A stretch of DNA of 49,320 bases. Origin: Planococcus salinarum (lineage in GTDB: Bacteria > Bacillota > Bacilli > Bacillales_A > Planococcaceae). Position numbers and translations under genes: made by a program. The stretch spans positions 1-49,320 of the forward strand of contig NZ_ML660050.1 in NCBI RefSeq assembly GCF_007004625.1. The letters are read 5' to 3'. Shown here one piece after another: positions 1 to 8,433 of this stretch (the stretch's first letter is position 1; each line of letters opens with the position of its first letter). A model generated the notes under the pieces. That model worked only from the letters and a program-made list of their open reading frames with translations, had not been told where the DNA came from and searched no databases.

Positions 1-12
1 TCAAAAAAACCA

Positions 13-129
13 GTCCAGTGACGATGGCAAAGAGGCCACACCCGTTCCCATCCCGAACACGGCAGTTAAGCTCTTTTGCGCCGATGGTAGTTGGGGGTCT
101 CCCCCTGTGAGAGTAGGACGTCGCTGGTC
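13..129 (+). rRNA. rrf: 5S ribosomal RNA
   Basis: A roughly 117-nt sequence with the conserved 5S core (CACACCCGTTCCCATCCCGA at 37-56, then GAACACGG and AGTTAAGCTC) and complementary ends forming helix I. It is followed by a T-rich run and a tRNA gene, so this is the distal end of an rRNA operon whose 16S and 23S genes lie upstream of the window. The exact ends may shift by a few bases. Confidence 0.95.
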
Positions 130-144
130 TGTTTTTTATTTTTT

Positions 145-217
145 GGTCCCGTGGTGTAGCGGTTAACATGCCTGCCTGTCACGCAGGAGATCGCCGGTTC
201 GATCCCGGTCGGGACCG
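145..217 (+). tRNA. tRNA-Asp (GTC)
   Basis: A 73-nt cloverleaf. The acceptor stem GGTCCCG (145-151) pairs with CGGGACC (210-216), with G217 as discriminator. The anticodon stem CCTGC/GCAGG (171-175/183-187) encloses a 7-nt loop with anticodon GTC at 178-180. The T-arm contains GGTTCGATCC. CCA is not encoded. It sits 15 bp after the 5S gene and is probably co-transcribed with it. Confidence 0.96.
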
Positions 218-225
218 TCTTATGA

Positions 226-260
226 TAAACACAGCCAAACCGCTGTGTTTATTTTTTTTT
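226..260 (+). terminator. Rho-independent terminator after the rrn-tRNA unit
   Basis: An AAACACAG/CTGTGTTT stem (227-234/243-250) with a short loop is followed by A and a run of nine T. It closes the 5S-tRNA-Asp transcript. Confidence 0.9.
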
Positions 261-319
261 GCCTAAAAGCAGGCGGTTTTATCCCGGTTAAGCATTGGAG
301 TTTCGGAGCAACTGGAACC

Positions 320-328
320 TGTGGATAA
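320..328. promoter_or_regulatory. Perfect DnaA-box match upstream of tsaE
   Basis: TGTGGATAA is an exact match to the reverse complement of the DnaA box consensus TTATCCACA. It lies about 67 bp before the tsaE start, in the presumed promoter region. A single 9-mer can occur by chance; the cluster after tsaD makes it slightly more interesting. Confidence 0.4.
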
Positions 329-394
329 TATTTTTTGATTTACTGGCACATCTCCGCTAAACTATGTTAAGACTCAATAGAGGTGACAGAAATA

Positions 395-847
395 ATGACT
401 TATATAATAGAAGTAACTTCACCGGAAGAAACGGAACGGTTTGCTGCAAAGCTGGCCGAATACCTGCAGCCAGGAGATTTGCTGACTTTGGAAGGCGGCC
501 TCGGAGCCGGAAAAACAACTTTTACAAAAGGCCTGGCGAAGGGACTCGGCATCAAACGGATGGTCAACAGCCCGACGTTCACCATTTTAAAGCAATATTC
601 GGGTGATCTGAATTTGAATCATTTGGATGTCTACCGCCTTGAGAACAGCGATGAAGACATCGGCTTTGATGAATTGTTTGCTGATGATGCAGTTTCGGTT
701 GTCGAATGGGCACAATTCATAGAAGATTATTTACCGAAAGAGCGTCTCGAAATCAATATGGAACGCCTGTCGGAAGAAAGCCGTGCAATCCGTTTTCACC
801 CGTTAGGCACGCGTTATGAAACTCTTTGCAAGGAGCTTATGCCATGA
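395..847 (+). CDS. tsaE: TsaE, tRNA t6A-modification ATPase
   Basis: The 150-aa product is the P-loop ATPase that, with TsaB and TsaD, is needed for N6-threonylcarbamoyladenosine at position 37 of ANN-decoding tRNAs; it acts in the cytoplasm. A Walker A motif GGLGAGKT is visible at residues 34-41, followed by the family motif VNSPTFTI near 60. The ATG at 395 is chosen because AGAGGTG at 379-385 is correctly spaced from it; an in-frame GTG at 383 overlaps that ribosome binding site. It overlaps tsaB by 4 nt (ATGA), so it is the first gene of a tight tsaE-tsaB-rimI-tsaD operon. Size fits the family (B. subtilis YdiB is about 158 aa). Confidence 0.95.
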   Translation: MTYIIEVTSPEETERFAAKLAEYLQPGDLLTLEGGLGAGKTTFTKGLAKGLGIKRMVNSPTFTILKQYSGDLNLNHLDVYRLENSDEDIGFDELFADDAVSVVEWAQFIEDYLPKERLEINMERLSEESRAIRFHPLGTRYETLCKELMP

Positions 848-1539
848 TTTATCTAGGGATTGATACCTCGAATTCCCCTTTAGCCATTGCGTTGGCAAAA
901 GATGACACCATTTTAATAGAAGAAACTCTGAATCTTAAGATCAATCATTCGTTGACGGCAATGCCGGCAATCGAAGAAATGATGGCTAAGGCGAAGATAA
1001 AACCGGCAGAATTAACGCACATTGCGGTGGCGGAAGGTCCAGGTTCCTATACGGGTGTTCGCATCGGATTGACGATTGCCAAAACGCTGGCCTGGTCATT
1101 GAAAATACCGCTGCATATGGTGTCGAGCCTGAAAGTGTTGGCTGGCAATGGCCAATTCTTTGATGGCGTCATTTGTCCGCTAATGGATGCCAGAAGAGGC
1201 ACGGCTTTCATGGGCGCATACGAAGGAGAAAGCCTCGAATCGCTCATTCCTGACCAGCATAGTGAAGTCAGCGAATTTCTGAACAAGTTAAAAGAACTGG
1301 GACGTCCGGTTTTATTCACCGGAATTGATATTGAAATTCATGAGGCGGTAATTCGTGAAATTCTGGGAGACCGGGCATTTTTTGCAGCACCGCAGAACCG
1401 GTTGCCGCGGGCTTCGAATCTGATTATGCTGGCGAAACAGTCGGCAGAGCAGGATATTCATCACGCAGTGCCGGAATATCGCCGGATTACGGAAGCTGAA
1501 GCGAATTACATTAAAGCGCAAGGCGGCGGGGAGTCATGA
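844..1539 (+). CDS. tsaB: TsaB, t6A-modification scaffold/dimerisation protein
   Basis: The 231-aa product is an ASKHA-fold, catalytically degenerate paralogue of TsaD that forms the TsaB-TsaD heterodimer for t6A synthesis. The N-terminus MIYLGIDTSNSPLAIAL and the motif GPGSYTGVRIGLTIAK are typical of the YeaZ/TsaB family. The start is the ATG overlapping the tsaE stop, preceded by AAGGAG at 830-835; an in-frame upstream TTG at 826 has no better site. Its stop overlaps the rimI start by 4 nt, which suggests translational coupling. Confidence 0.95.
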   Translation: MIYLGIDTSNSPLAIALAKDDTILIEETLNLKINHSLTAMPAIEEMMAKAKIKPAELTHIAVAEGPGSYTGVRIGLTIAKTLAWSLKIPLHMVSSLKVLAGNGQFFDGVICPLMDARRGTAFMGAYEGESLESLIPDQHSEVSEFLNKLKELGRPVLFTGIDIEIHEAVIREILGDRAFFAAPQNRLPRASNLIMLAKQSAEQDIHHAVPEYRRITEAEANYIKAQGGGES

Positions 1540-1991
1540 CCGAAGAAGTGACATTCCGCAAAATGGGCTTGGAGGATATTGATGCCGTTTATGAAATTGA
1601 ACATGCATCCTTTTCTTTGCCCTGGACAAAAGAAGCCTTCTTTTATGAAATGATGGACAACCAGCATGCTTATTATGTATTGGCGGAAACAAAGGACGGC
1701 ATTGTCGGCTTTTGTGGATTGTGGATTATCATGGATGAATGCCATGTGACGAATATCGCCATTCGTCCGGATCAGCGCGGGAAAAAGCTGGGTGAAAAGC
1801 TGATGCGTGCCGCGATTGATGTGGCAAAGGAAAACGGAGCCAAGGCGATGACGCTTGAAGCAAGGGTCAGCAATACGCCGGCGCGAAGCCTGTATGAGAA
1901 ATTGGGGTTTAAAAATGGTGGCATCCGCAAAAGCTATTATTCGGATAATTATGAGGATGCCATAGTGATGTGGGTGAATTTTGATGAGTGA
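1536..1991 (+). CDS. rimI: RimI, ribosomal protein S18 alanine N-acetyltransferase-like
   Basis: The 151-aa product is a single-domain GNAT. RimI transfers acetyl from acetyl-CoA to the N-terminal alanine of ribosomal protein S18, though Gram-positive homologues may have other targets. The acetyl-CoA pyrophosphate loop is visible as [14 protein letters not shown] (about residues 77-90), then [19 protein letters not shown], the hallmark of RimI. Starts at an ATG overlapping the tsaB stop; its own stop overlaps the tsaD start. Location inside the tsa operon matches other Bacillales (ydiD). Confidence 0.93.
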   Translation: MTEEVTFRKMGLEDIDAVYEIEHASFSLPWTKEAFFYEMMDNQHAYYVLAETKDGIVGFCGLWIIMDECHVTNIAIRPDQRGKKLGEKLMRAAIDVAKENGAKAMTLEARVSNTPARSLYEKLGFKNGGIRKSYYSDNYEDAIVMWVNFDE

Positions 1992-3003
1992 AGATATTTA
2001 CGTATTGGGAATAGAGACAAGCTGCGATGAAACAGCGGCATCTGTCGTGAAGAACGGGACGGAAATTGTTTCAAATGTAGTGGCCTCACAGATCGAGAGC
2101 CATAAACGTTTTGGAGGTGTGGTGCCGGAAATCGCGTCAAGGCACCATGTGGAACAGATTACAATCGTCATCGAAGAAGCGTTGAAACAGGCTGATATGG
2201 TGCCTGCGGAATTAAACGCAGTAGCAGTAACCGAAGGGCCCGGACTGGTCGGTGCGCTATTGATCGGCGTGAATGCTGCGAAGGCATTCGCTTTTGCCCA
2301 TCAATTGCCGATTATAGGAGTCCATCATATCGCCGGCCACATTTACGCCAATCGCCTGGCGCAGGAAATGGAATTTCCACTGCTTGCTTTGGTGATTTCC
2401 GGTGGACATACGGAACTGGTTTATATGAAGGAACATGGTCATTTTGAAGTGATCGGGGAGACACGTGACGACGCAGCAGGGGAAGCATATGATAAAGTTG
2501 CCCGTACTTTGAATCTTCCGTATCCGGGAGGTCCACATATCGACCGGCTGGCGCATGAAAGCAGCCATCCCGTGAAATTCCCTCGTGTCTGGCTGGAAGA
2601 AGGCACTTACGACTTCAGTTTCAGTGGCCTGAAATCCTCTGTGTTGAATTATATGCACAATGCGGCGCAACGCGGAGAACAGGTGGCACCTGAAGACGTT
2701 GCAGCAGGATTCCAGAATAGTGTAGTGGAAGTTGTTACTGCCAAAACCCTGCGTGCTGCATCCCAATATAATGTGCGGCAAGTAATTGCAGCAGGCGGAG
2801 TGGCGGCTAATAAAGGCTTGCGCGCTTCACTGGAAAAGGAATTTGCGGAAAAAGAGATTCCATTCTTTATCCCCCCTTTGAGTCTGTGCACGGACAATGC
2901 GGCAATGATTGCAGCCGCCGGAACAGTGATGTTCGAAAAAGGCATCCGCGGCAATATGGCAATGAATGGCCGGCCGGGCATGGAAATGGGTTCCTGGATT
3001 TAA
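1984..3003 (+). CDS. tsaD: TsaD, tRNA threonylcarbamoyladenosine transferase
   Basis: The 339-aa product (Gcp/YgjD family) transfers the threonylcarbamoyl group from TC-AMP to A37 of tRNA. Visible motifs are [12 protein letters not shown] near the N-terminus, the metal-binding HHIAGH at 114-119 (HxxxH at 115/119) and the nucleotide-binding ISGGHTEL and [11 protein letters not shown] segments. The ATG at 1984 gives the canonical start MSEDIYVLG; a TTG directly before it is less likely. It is the last gene of the operon, overlaps rimI by 8 nt and is followed by a strong terminator. Confidence 0.96.
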   Translation: MSEDIYVLGIETSCDETAASVVKNGTEIVSNVVASQIESHKRFGGVVPEIASRHHVEQITIVIEEALKQADMVPAELNAVAVTEGPGLVGALLIGVNAAKAFAFAHQLPIIGVHHIAGHIYANRLAQEMEFPLLALVISGGHTELVYMKEHGHFEVIGETRDDAAGEAYDKVARTLNLPYPGGPHIDRLAHESSHPVKFPRVWLEEGTYDFSFSGLKSSVLNYMHNAAQRGEQVAPEDVAAGFQNSVVEVVTAKTLRAASQYNVRQVIAAGGVAANKGLRASLEKEFAEKEIPFFIPPLSLCTDNAAMIAAAGTVMFEKGIRGNMAMNGRPGMEMGSWI

Positions 3004-3028
3004 AAAAATGCACAATCACATAATATAG

Positions 3029-3067
3029 AAAAGCTCTTCATCCCAACGCTGGATGAAGAGCTTTTTC
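3029..3067 (+). terminator. Terminator of the tsa operon
   Basis: AAGCTCTTCATCC (3031-3043) pairs with GGATGAAGAGCTT (3051-3063) around a 7-nt loop and runs into TTTTTC. Confidence 0.92.
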
Positions 3068-3072
3068 GGGTT

Positions 3073-3305
3073 TGTGTATAACTTGAAAGGAACCCGCAGA
3101 ATTAATGAAAAACTATGAAAAGTAGCAACACTTATCCACTGCTTATGAACAAACCGGGTGTATTCTGTCAATAGAGAACATTTGTACTTATGCACAATTT
3201 GTTAGTAAGCTGTTTGTAAGTGGAGAATAACTTGGTGATTTCCTATATCTTGTGTACTATATAGCAGTATAGTATGTGGATAACATTTTTCTCTTTTGTG
3301 GATAA
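3073..3305. promoter_or_regulatory. DnaA-box cluster between tsaD and the ABC-F gene
   Basis: The intergenic stretch 3068-3532 holds two perfect DnaA boxes in the same orientation, TGTGGATAA at 3275-3283 and 3297-3305. Three one-mismatch boxes are TGTGTATAA at 3073-3081, TTATCCACT at 3132-3140 and TTATGCACA at 3188-3196. A weaker 7/9 match is at 3360-3368. As I recall, the equivalent gcp-ydiF intergenic region of B. subtilis is one of the few strong chromosomal DnaA-binding clusters outside oriC, thought to titrate DnaA and restrain initiation. The density here plus the same position suggest a conserved cluster; function is inferred. Confidence 0.65.
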
Positions 3306-3407
3306 TGTTCATAACTCTGTTGATAGCTGATATCACAGGAGAGAGAATGTGTACAACTTTGTGGAAACAAATATTTCACAAAAAGGTATTGACCAAGATG
3401 TGGGACA

Positions 3408-3452
3408 CCGAAAAGCGACACTGCCCGTTAAGCCCCGACAAGCGCTGGAGGG
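3408..3452 (+). repeat. Diverged intergenic repeat, copy 1
   Basis: This stretch contains GAAAAGCG, five bases, then GCCCGTTAAGC, the same layout as at about 8297-8340 upstream of groES. The two copies align without gaps over roughly 30 bases with scattered differences. The segment continues to about 3530 without any coding signal. It looks like a dispersed intergenic element; its nature is unknown. Confidence 0.35.
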
Positions 3453-3532
3453 TTTGATCGTCATGGCGTCCTTTGCCATGAAGGGCAAATCCGAAGCGAA
3501 TCGAGGGGCTGGGCAGCTGGAGTCTGGACATA

Positions 3533-3558
3533 GAAAAACCGTATACAAATGTATACGG
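3533..3558 (-). terminator. Terminator of the ABC-F gene
   Basis: The inverted repeat CCGTATAC-AAAT-GTATACGG (3539-3558) directly follows the stop codon on the minus strand and is followed there by a T-run (AAAAA on the plus strand). Confidence 0.8.
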
Positions 3559-5502
3559 TCAACTGTTGATATGTTCAAGTTTTTCCTGCAGTTCGAGCCA
3601 GTGTGCCATGGTCTCTTCGTGCCGGCCTTTCAATTCTTCCAAATGCTGCTGCAGCGGGAGGAGCCGTTCATGATCCTGGAAAATTTCCGGGTCCGTAAAT
3701 TGTTCTTCAGTTTCCGCGATTTGAAGATCCAGTCCTTCCATCTCTTGTTCGACTTCTTCGAGCTGGCGAGTCAGCTGGCGCTCCAGTTTCTTCGCTTCTT
3801 TATCGATTTGGGACGTGGAAGGGGCCGTTTCCGGTTTATTGGGAGTCGAAGGATTTTCGGCTTCTTCCAACGCTTTCAATTCTTCCGTTTCCAACTTTTT
3901 TTCCACGTAATAATCGTAGTCGCCAAGGTATTCGGTAGTGCCTTCTTTCATCAATTCGACAACTTTGGTGGCTATGCGGTTCATGAAATAACGGTCGTGG
4001 GACACGAAAAGGATGGTGCCCGGGTAGTCGATCAACGCATTTTCGAGGACTTCCTTGCTGTCGAGGTCCAAATGGTTGGTCGGCTCATCGAGCAGCAGGA
4101 CATTCGCTTTTTGCATCATCAATTTGGCCAGGGCGACACGCGCTTTTTCTCCGCCGGAAAGTGAGGATACCGGTTTCAGAACATCGTCGCCGGAAAACAG
4201 GAAACGGCCAAGAATCCCGCGGATATCCTTTTCATTGACCATTGGGTAATCGTCCCAAAGCTCATTCAAAACGAGCTTATTGCCTTTCAGGTTGGCCTGT
4301 TCCTGGTCATAATAGCCGAATTGGATGCCGGTGCCGTAATGGATGTTGCCGGCGAGCGGCTGTATTTCTTTCATGATGGTTTTCAGCAGCGTCGACTTGC
4401 CGACACCGTTCGGACCGACGAGTGCCAGGCTTTCCTTGCGGTAAAGCTTCAAATTGATGTTTTCGGACACCGGTTTGCCACTGTAGCCAATTTTCAGCTC
4501 CTGTATGTTGAGCACATCGTTGCCGCTTTGTTTTGCAATCGTGAATCCGAAACGGGCTGATTTTTCACTGCCGTCCGGAGCTTCCATCCAATCGGTTTTT
4601 TCAAGAATTTTGCGTCGGCTCTGTGCCATTTTAGTGGTCGAGGCACGAACCAGATTACGGGCAACGTAATCTTCCAGTTTGGCTTTCTCGCCTTGCTGCT
4701 TTTCGAACTGCTTTTGGTCCAGTTCGTATTGATTTGCTTTTTCCTCCAGGTAACGGCTGTAGTTGCCATTGAATTTCTTGACCCGGTGCCGTGATACTTC
4801 ATAGACCAGCGTAACGATTTGATCAAGGAAATACCGGTCATGCGAAACGACGAGGATTGCGCCGGGGTAATTCTTCAAATAATTCTCCAGCCAGCTCAAA
4901 GTTTCAATATCCAGGTGATTGGTCGGCTCATCGAGGATTAAAAGCTGCGGCTTTGAAAGGAGAAGTTTCGCCAGCATCAGCCGCGTTTTCTGGCCCCCGG
5001 ACAATGAAACCACTTTTTTGCCGAAATCATCCGGATAGAATTTCATGCCGTGCAGAATGGCCCGGGTATCGGCTTCATACTGATAACCGCCGGCATCCTT
5101 GAATTCAACCTGCAACTCGTCATAGTCTTTCATGACTTTTTCATTTGTGTCGGGATCGTTGTAGACGTCAGGATCCGCCATCTGTCGTTCCAAATGGCGC
5201 AATTGCTCCTCCTGTTTGCGGAAACCGCTGAAAATGGTCATCATTTCATCCCAGATACTCATATCGGACTCAAGCTTGCTTTGCTGCTCAAGGTAGCCGA
5301 TGGTCAGGTCTTTCGGCATGATGATGTCACCGCTGTCATGCGATATTTCCCCGGAAATAATTTTCAGCAACGTGGATTTGCCGGCACCGTTGCGGCCGAC
5401 AAGAGCAACCCGGTCACGGTGTTGGACTTCTAATTTGACGCCGGAGAGAATCTCGTCCGCCCCGAACGATTTATAGACTTGGTTTACTTGCAAAACGATC
5501 AT
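3559..5502 (-). CDS. ABC-F family ATPase (YdiF-like)
   Basis: The 647-aa product has two ABC ATPase domains and no membrane segment, so it is a soluble ribosome-associated ABC-F protein rather than a transporter. Domain 1 has GRNGAGKST (about 36-44), LSGGQKTR and LILDEPTNHLD. Domain 2 has GPNGVGKST (about 364-372), LSGGEKARV and LLLDEPTNHLD. A charged linker between them and a C-terminal Glu/Lys/Leu-rich coiled coil (about 540-645) are as in YdiF/Uup relatives. ABC-F proteins bind the ribosomal E site and modulate stalled or antibiotic-bound ribosomes; the exact role of this one is not known. It faces tsaD and is divergent from rex. Length fits YdiF (about 642 aa). Confidence 0.9.
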   Translation of the reverse strand: MIVLQVNQVYKSFGADEILSGVKLEVQHRDRVALVGRNGAGKSTLLKIISGEISHDSGDIIMPKDLTIGYLEQQSKLESDMSIWDEMMTIFSGFRKQEEQLRHLERQMADPDVYNDPDTNEKVMKDYDELQVEFKDAGGYQYEADTRAILHGMKFYPDDFGKKVVSLSGGQKTRLMLAKLLLSKPQLLILDEPTNHLDIETLSWLENYLKNYPGAILVVSHDRYFLDQIVTLVYEVSRHRVKKFNGNYSRYLEEKANQYELDQKQFEKQQGEKAKLEDYVARNLVRASTTKMAQSRRKILEKTDWMEAPDGSEKSARFGFTIAKQSGNDVLNIQELKIGYSGKPVSENINLKLYRKESLALVGPNGVGKSTLLKTIMKEIQPLAGNIHYGTGIQFGYYDQEQANLKGNKLVLNELWDDYPMVNEKDIRGILGRFLFSGDDVLKPVSSLSGGEKARVALAKLMMQKANVLLLDEPTNHLDLDSKEVLENALIDYPGTILFVSHDRYFMNRIATKVVELMKEGTTEYLGDYDYYVEKKLETEELKALEEAENPSTPNKPETAPSTSQIDKEAKKLERQLTRQLEEVEQEMEGLDLQIAETEEQFTDPEIFQDHERLLPLQQHLEELKGRHEETMAHWLELQEKLEHINS

Positions 5503-5567
5503 TTTGGGTCACCTCTATTCCTCCTAAGTGTAGCCGATAGAGGCAGGCTTCGCAATCAGCCAAGCCT

Positions 5568-5595
5568 TTACATATCGAGCCGCCTCATGTAAGAT
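5568..5595 (+). promoter_or_regulatory. Candidate sigma-A promoter of rex
   Basis: TTTACA at 5568-5573 and TAAGAT at 5590-5595 are separated by 16 bp, ending 36 bp before the rex start. I see no clear Rex operator (a TTGTGAA-N4-TTCACAA-type palindrome) next to it. Confidence 0.45.
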
Positions 5596-5631
5596 AAAGT
5601 CGATTTGACAAGACCCGGGAGGTAACATCAC

Positions 5632-6267
5632 ATGTTACAGGAACCAACATCCAAAATTCCACAAGCCACTACGAAACGGCTTCCACTCTATTACCGTTTT
5701 CTCCAGAATTTCGCCAACGCCGGACAGAAGAGAATCTCTTCCCAGGAACTCAGCGAAGCAATGAAAATCGATTCCGCCACGATCCGGAGGGACTTTTCCC
5801 ATCTCGGCGCACTTGGCAAAAAAGGCTATGGCTACGAAGTGCAGGAACTGCTGGAATTTTTCCGCAAGACGCTGGACCAGGACGAAGCGACGAATGTGGC
5901 CTTGATCGGTGTCGGGAGCCTCGGCAGCGCATTCCTGAAATACAATTTCCACCGCAACCACAACACGAAAATCATTCTGGCGTTCGATTCGAACAGCCCG
6001 CATGAAGGCGAGAAAATCAGTGGCATCGATACATTTCATCCGGATATGATAGAAGAGAAGATAAAGCAATATGGGGTCGAGGTGGTCATCCTGACTGTGC
6101 CATCACGCTCCGCACAGGAAGTTACGGATCGTCTGGCCCAAACGGATATCAAAGGGATTCTGAACTTCACGCCGGTCCGCATTGCCGTCCCTGCGCATAT
6201 CCGTGTCCAGACGATCGACTTGTCGGTTGAACTGCAGACGCTGATTTATCTGATCAAGCAAACATGA
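5632..6267 (+). CDS. rex: Rex, redox-sensing transcriptional repressor
   Basis: The 211-aa product is a dimeric repressor that senses the NADH/NAD+ ratio and controls fermentation and respiration genes. The N-terminal winged-helix (about 1-80) has [10 protein letters not shown] and [21 protein letters not shown], nearly invariant in Rex. The Rossmann domain follows with the dinucleotide motif GVGSLG near 100 and a C-terminal swapped helix ending in LQTLIYLI. The start ATG has GGGAGG 8 bp upstream. It heads rex-tatA-tatC, the same order as B. subtilis ydiH-tatAY-tatCY. Confidence 0.96.
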   Translation: MLQEPTSKIPQATTKRLPLYYRFLQNFANAGQKRISSQELSEAMKIDSATIRRDFSHLGALGKKGYGYEVQELLEFFRKTLDQDEATNVALIGVGSLGSAFLKYNFHRNHNTKIILAFDSNSPHEGEKISGIDTFHPDMIEEKIKQYGVEVVILTVPSRSAQEVTDRLAQTDIKGILNFTPVRIAVPAHIRVQTIDLSVELQTLIYLIKQT

Positions 6268-6358
6268 CTCAAAACCTTCACATTTGAAGAGCCGGTGGAA
6301 ATAGCCAAAGCGCCGCAGATGCTGTAAAATAAGACCCATACTACAGGAGGTGTCAATT

Positions 6359-6550
6359 ATGCCAGGTCCACTAAGTTTAATCATTATCGGAGTTGTAGCA
6401 TTGCTTGTTTTCGGACCGAAGAAATTGCCGGAATTGGGTAAAGCGTTCGGTTCTTCACTCCGCGAATTCAAGAATGCCACAAAAGGGCTTGTTGATGATG
6501 ACGACGATAACACAGCCACGAAGAAAGAAGAGCAAAAAGAAATACGATAG
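6359..6550 (+). CDS. tatA: TatA, twin-arginine translocase pore subunit
   Basis: The 63-aa product has one N-terminal membrane helix (about 4-20), the hinge motif [10 protein letters not shown], an amphipathic helix and a charged acidic/lysine tail, the standard TatA layout. With TatC it forms the minimal Gram-positive Tat system exporting folded proteins. The ATG at 6359 is preceded by ACAGGAGGTG; an in-frame GTG at 6350 lies inside that site and is rejected. tatC follows after 12 bp. Confidence 0.95.
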   Translation: MPGPLSLIIIGVVALLVFGPKKLPELGKAFGSSLREFKNATKGLVDDDDDNTATKKEEQKEIR

Positions 6551-6562
6551 GATGTTTATCCG

Positions 6563-7330
6563 ATGACTGAAAAAGATATGACATTAGTTGAACATATAGG
6601 TGAATTGAGAAAACGGCTGACGATTATAGTCGTTTTCTTTCTATTGGCCGTCATTGCCAGCTTTTTTCTCGCAGAGCCGCTGATTCAGTATCTGCAGTTT
6701 ACCGAGGAAGCTGAAAATCTGACATTGAATGCCTTTAAGATTACCGATCCACTGAAAATCTACATGCAGGTCATCATGATTCTTGCGCTGTTCATCACTT
6801 CACCCGTAATTATGTATCATTTCTGGGCCTTCATCAGCCCGGGACTGCATGATAAAGAACGGCGGGCGACGCTGAGCTACATCCCGTTTTCCCTATTGCT
6901 GTTCGTCGGCGGGATTGCCTTTTCCTACTTGGTGCTGTTCCCGTACGTAATCGGCTTTATGTTGAATATTTCCGATAACCTGGATATCCAGGAAACCATC
7001 GGAATCAATGAATACTTCCAGTTCCTGTTCCAGATCACATTGCCATTCGGCTTCATTTTCCAATTGCCGGTGCTGATGCTGTTCCTGACACGGCTCGGAA
7101 TCATTACGCCGATGCTGATGACGAAATACCGAAAATACGCGTATTTTGTCCTGGTGGTCATCGCGGCTTTCATCACACCGCCGGACATCATCTCGCATCT
7201 CATCGTGACGCTGCCATTGATTCTGTTATACGAATTCAGTATTGTCATCGCCAAGATCGGTTATCGCAAGTTTTTGAAAGCCGAACAGCAGCAGGCAATC
7301 GAAGATCAACAAGGCCTTTCAGGGGAATAA
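6563..7330 (+). CDS. tatC: TatC, twin-arginine translocase receptor subunit
   Basis: The 255-aa product is a six-helix membrane protein that recognises twin-arginine signal peptides. The cytoplasmic N-terminal motif MTLVEHIGELRKRL, the conserved FWAFISPGLHDKERR segment after the second helix and the C-terminal FITPPDIISHLIVTLPLILLYE block are typical. It forms a two-gene tat unit with tatA downstream of rex and ends at a strong shared hairpin. Length matches TatC proteins (about 240-260 aa). Confidence 0.95.
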   Translation: MTEKDMTLVEHIGELRKRLTIIVVFFLLAVIASFFLAEPLIQYLQFTEEAENLTLNAFKITDPLKIYMQVIMILALFITSPVIMYHFWAFISPGLHDKERRATLSYIPFSLLLFVGGIAFSYLVLFPYVIGFMLNISDNLDIQETIGINEYFQFLFQITLPFGFIFQLPVLMLFLTRLGIITPMLMTKYRKYAYFVLVVIAAFITPPDIISHLIVTLPLILLYEFSIVIAKIGYRKFLKAEQQQAIEDQQGLSGE

Positions 7331-7375
7331 ACCCTGGGAGGCTTTTTTATGCGCATACCATTTTATAAAAGTTAA

Positions 7376-7406
7376 AAGCCCGGCTGCATATTTGCAGCCG
7401 GGCTTT
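7376..7406. terminator. Bidirectional terminator between tatC and the CPBP gene
   Basis: AAGCCCGGCTGCA and TGCAGCCGGGCTT form a long GC-rich stem with a 4-5 nt loop, flanked by A-rich and T-rich sequence, serving the two convergent genes. Confidence 0.85.
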
Positions 7407-7412
7407 GGTCGT

Positions 7413-8222
7413 TTAAAGAAGGTGGAAGACAAATTGCAATTGCTCCAATTGTTCCAGGCGTTCGATAAAGCGGTTGATTTTGTCCATGTTGAGCTGAATG
7501 AGCATGACGTAGCCGTTCAGCAGGATATGGGCGATGATCGGAGCCAGCAGGCGTTTGGTTTTCTGGTACAGGAACGCCAGGATGAGGCCGGTTGTGAAGT
7601 ACAGCAGGATATGGGCAAATTCCATATGGACGATCGCAAAGACAACGGCGCTGACGGCTGTGGCGATCCAGAAGTTGGTGACCTGGTTCAATGAACCGAA
7701 AATGACACGCCGGAAAACGAGTTCTTCCATTATCGGACCGAAGAGGACGACGGCGAAAATGGCGGCCGGTACAACTTCGGCGATACTTACGAGATTGGCC
7801 GTGTTTTCAGAGCCCGGTTCAATGCCGATGGCAAATTCGATCAGCGCGGCAAGCGACTGTCCGATGAGGAGCAACAGAAATCCGAATATCCCCCAGAGAA
7901 GGGTCCAGCCGATACCCAGTTTCTTGCCTTTCCAGATATCAAAGAACTTCTTGTCGCGGAAAACAAGAATCAGGGCTATAGCCAATCCGATGCCCATGGC
8001 AATGAAAATGAGCCAGCCGGAAGTCGCCGCCTGTGCCATGTCAGGATCAAGCCCCTGATCGATGAAATAATCATAGGTAGAGTTGATGAACAGGACAGGA
8101 GACAATTGAATTGCGATGAAGATCAACAGGACATAAAGGGAAGTCCTTTTGGTTTTCTTTTTTGTTTTTGTTCCGGAGTTTTTAAAGAGTTTATTTGAAA
8201 GCGGGTTTTTCCTGGTGGTCAT
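7413..8222 (-). CDS. CPBP family intramembrane metalloprotease (YdiL-like)
   Basis: The 269-aa product is a multi-pass membrane protein with a basic lysine-rich cytoplasmic start and about seven hydrophobic segments. The CPBP/Abi signature is present in order: EELVFR (motif 1, paired glutamates and arginine), FAIVHMEFAH (motif 2 His) and HILLNG (motif 3 His-Asn). Family members are Rce1-like proteases or membrane scaffolds; the substrate is unknown. The ATG at 8222 is chosen because AAAGGAA lies about 9 bp upstream; the reading frame stays open upstream to 8288 without a better site. Position between tatC and groES matches ydiL in B. subtilis, but here it is on the opposite strand. Confidence 0.85.
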   Translation of the reverse strand: MTTRKNPLSNKLFKNSGTKTKKKTKRTSLYVLLIFIAIQLSPVLFINSTYDYFIDQGLDPDMAQAATSGWLIFIAMGIGLAIALILVFRDKKFFDIWKGKKLGIGWTLLWGIFGFLLLLIGQSLAALIEFAIGIEPGSENTANLVSIAEVVPAAIFAVVLFGPIMEELVFRRVIFGSLNQVTNFWIATAVSAVVFAIVHMEFAHILLYFTTGLILAFLYQKTKRLLAPIIAHILLNGYVMLIQLNMDKINRFIERLEQLEQLQFVFHLL

Positions 8223-8296
8223 GTATGCAAAATTCCTTTCGATTGCAGATCTCTTTTCTATTGTAGTGGTTTCAAAAAAATAGCGCAAAGAAATAG

Positions 8297-8340
8297 AGAA
8301 AAGCGGAGGCGCCCGTTAAGCTCTGAAAGGCATAAGCCGA
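8297..8340 (+). repeat. Diverged intergenic repeat, copy 2
   Basis: GAAAAGCG, five bases, then GCCCGTTAAGC, followed by a diverged tail, matches the element at 3408-3452. It lies between the divergent CPBP gene and groES, ahead of the groE promoter region. Confidence 0.35.
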
Positions 8341-8433
8341 ATCGGCTGCCGGGAAAAACCACTGTACACTTTTATTGACAGACCACCTTCATACTTGCAA
8401 ATATTCATTATTTTTATTAAACTGATAAATGTG

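Noticed and set aside
3358..3382. Rex operator (TTGTGGAA...TTTCACAA)
   Set aside because: The half-sites are spaced five bases wider than the known Rex palindrome, and the site is 2.2 kb from rex, in a region with no gene start it could control.
3349..4164. 271-codon plus-strand reading frame
   Set aside because: It lies mainly antisense to the ABC-F coding sequence, which has full family motifs; its start lies in the DnaA-box region.
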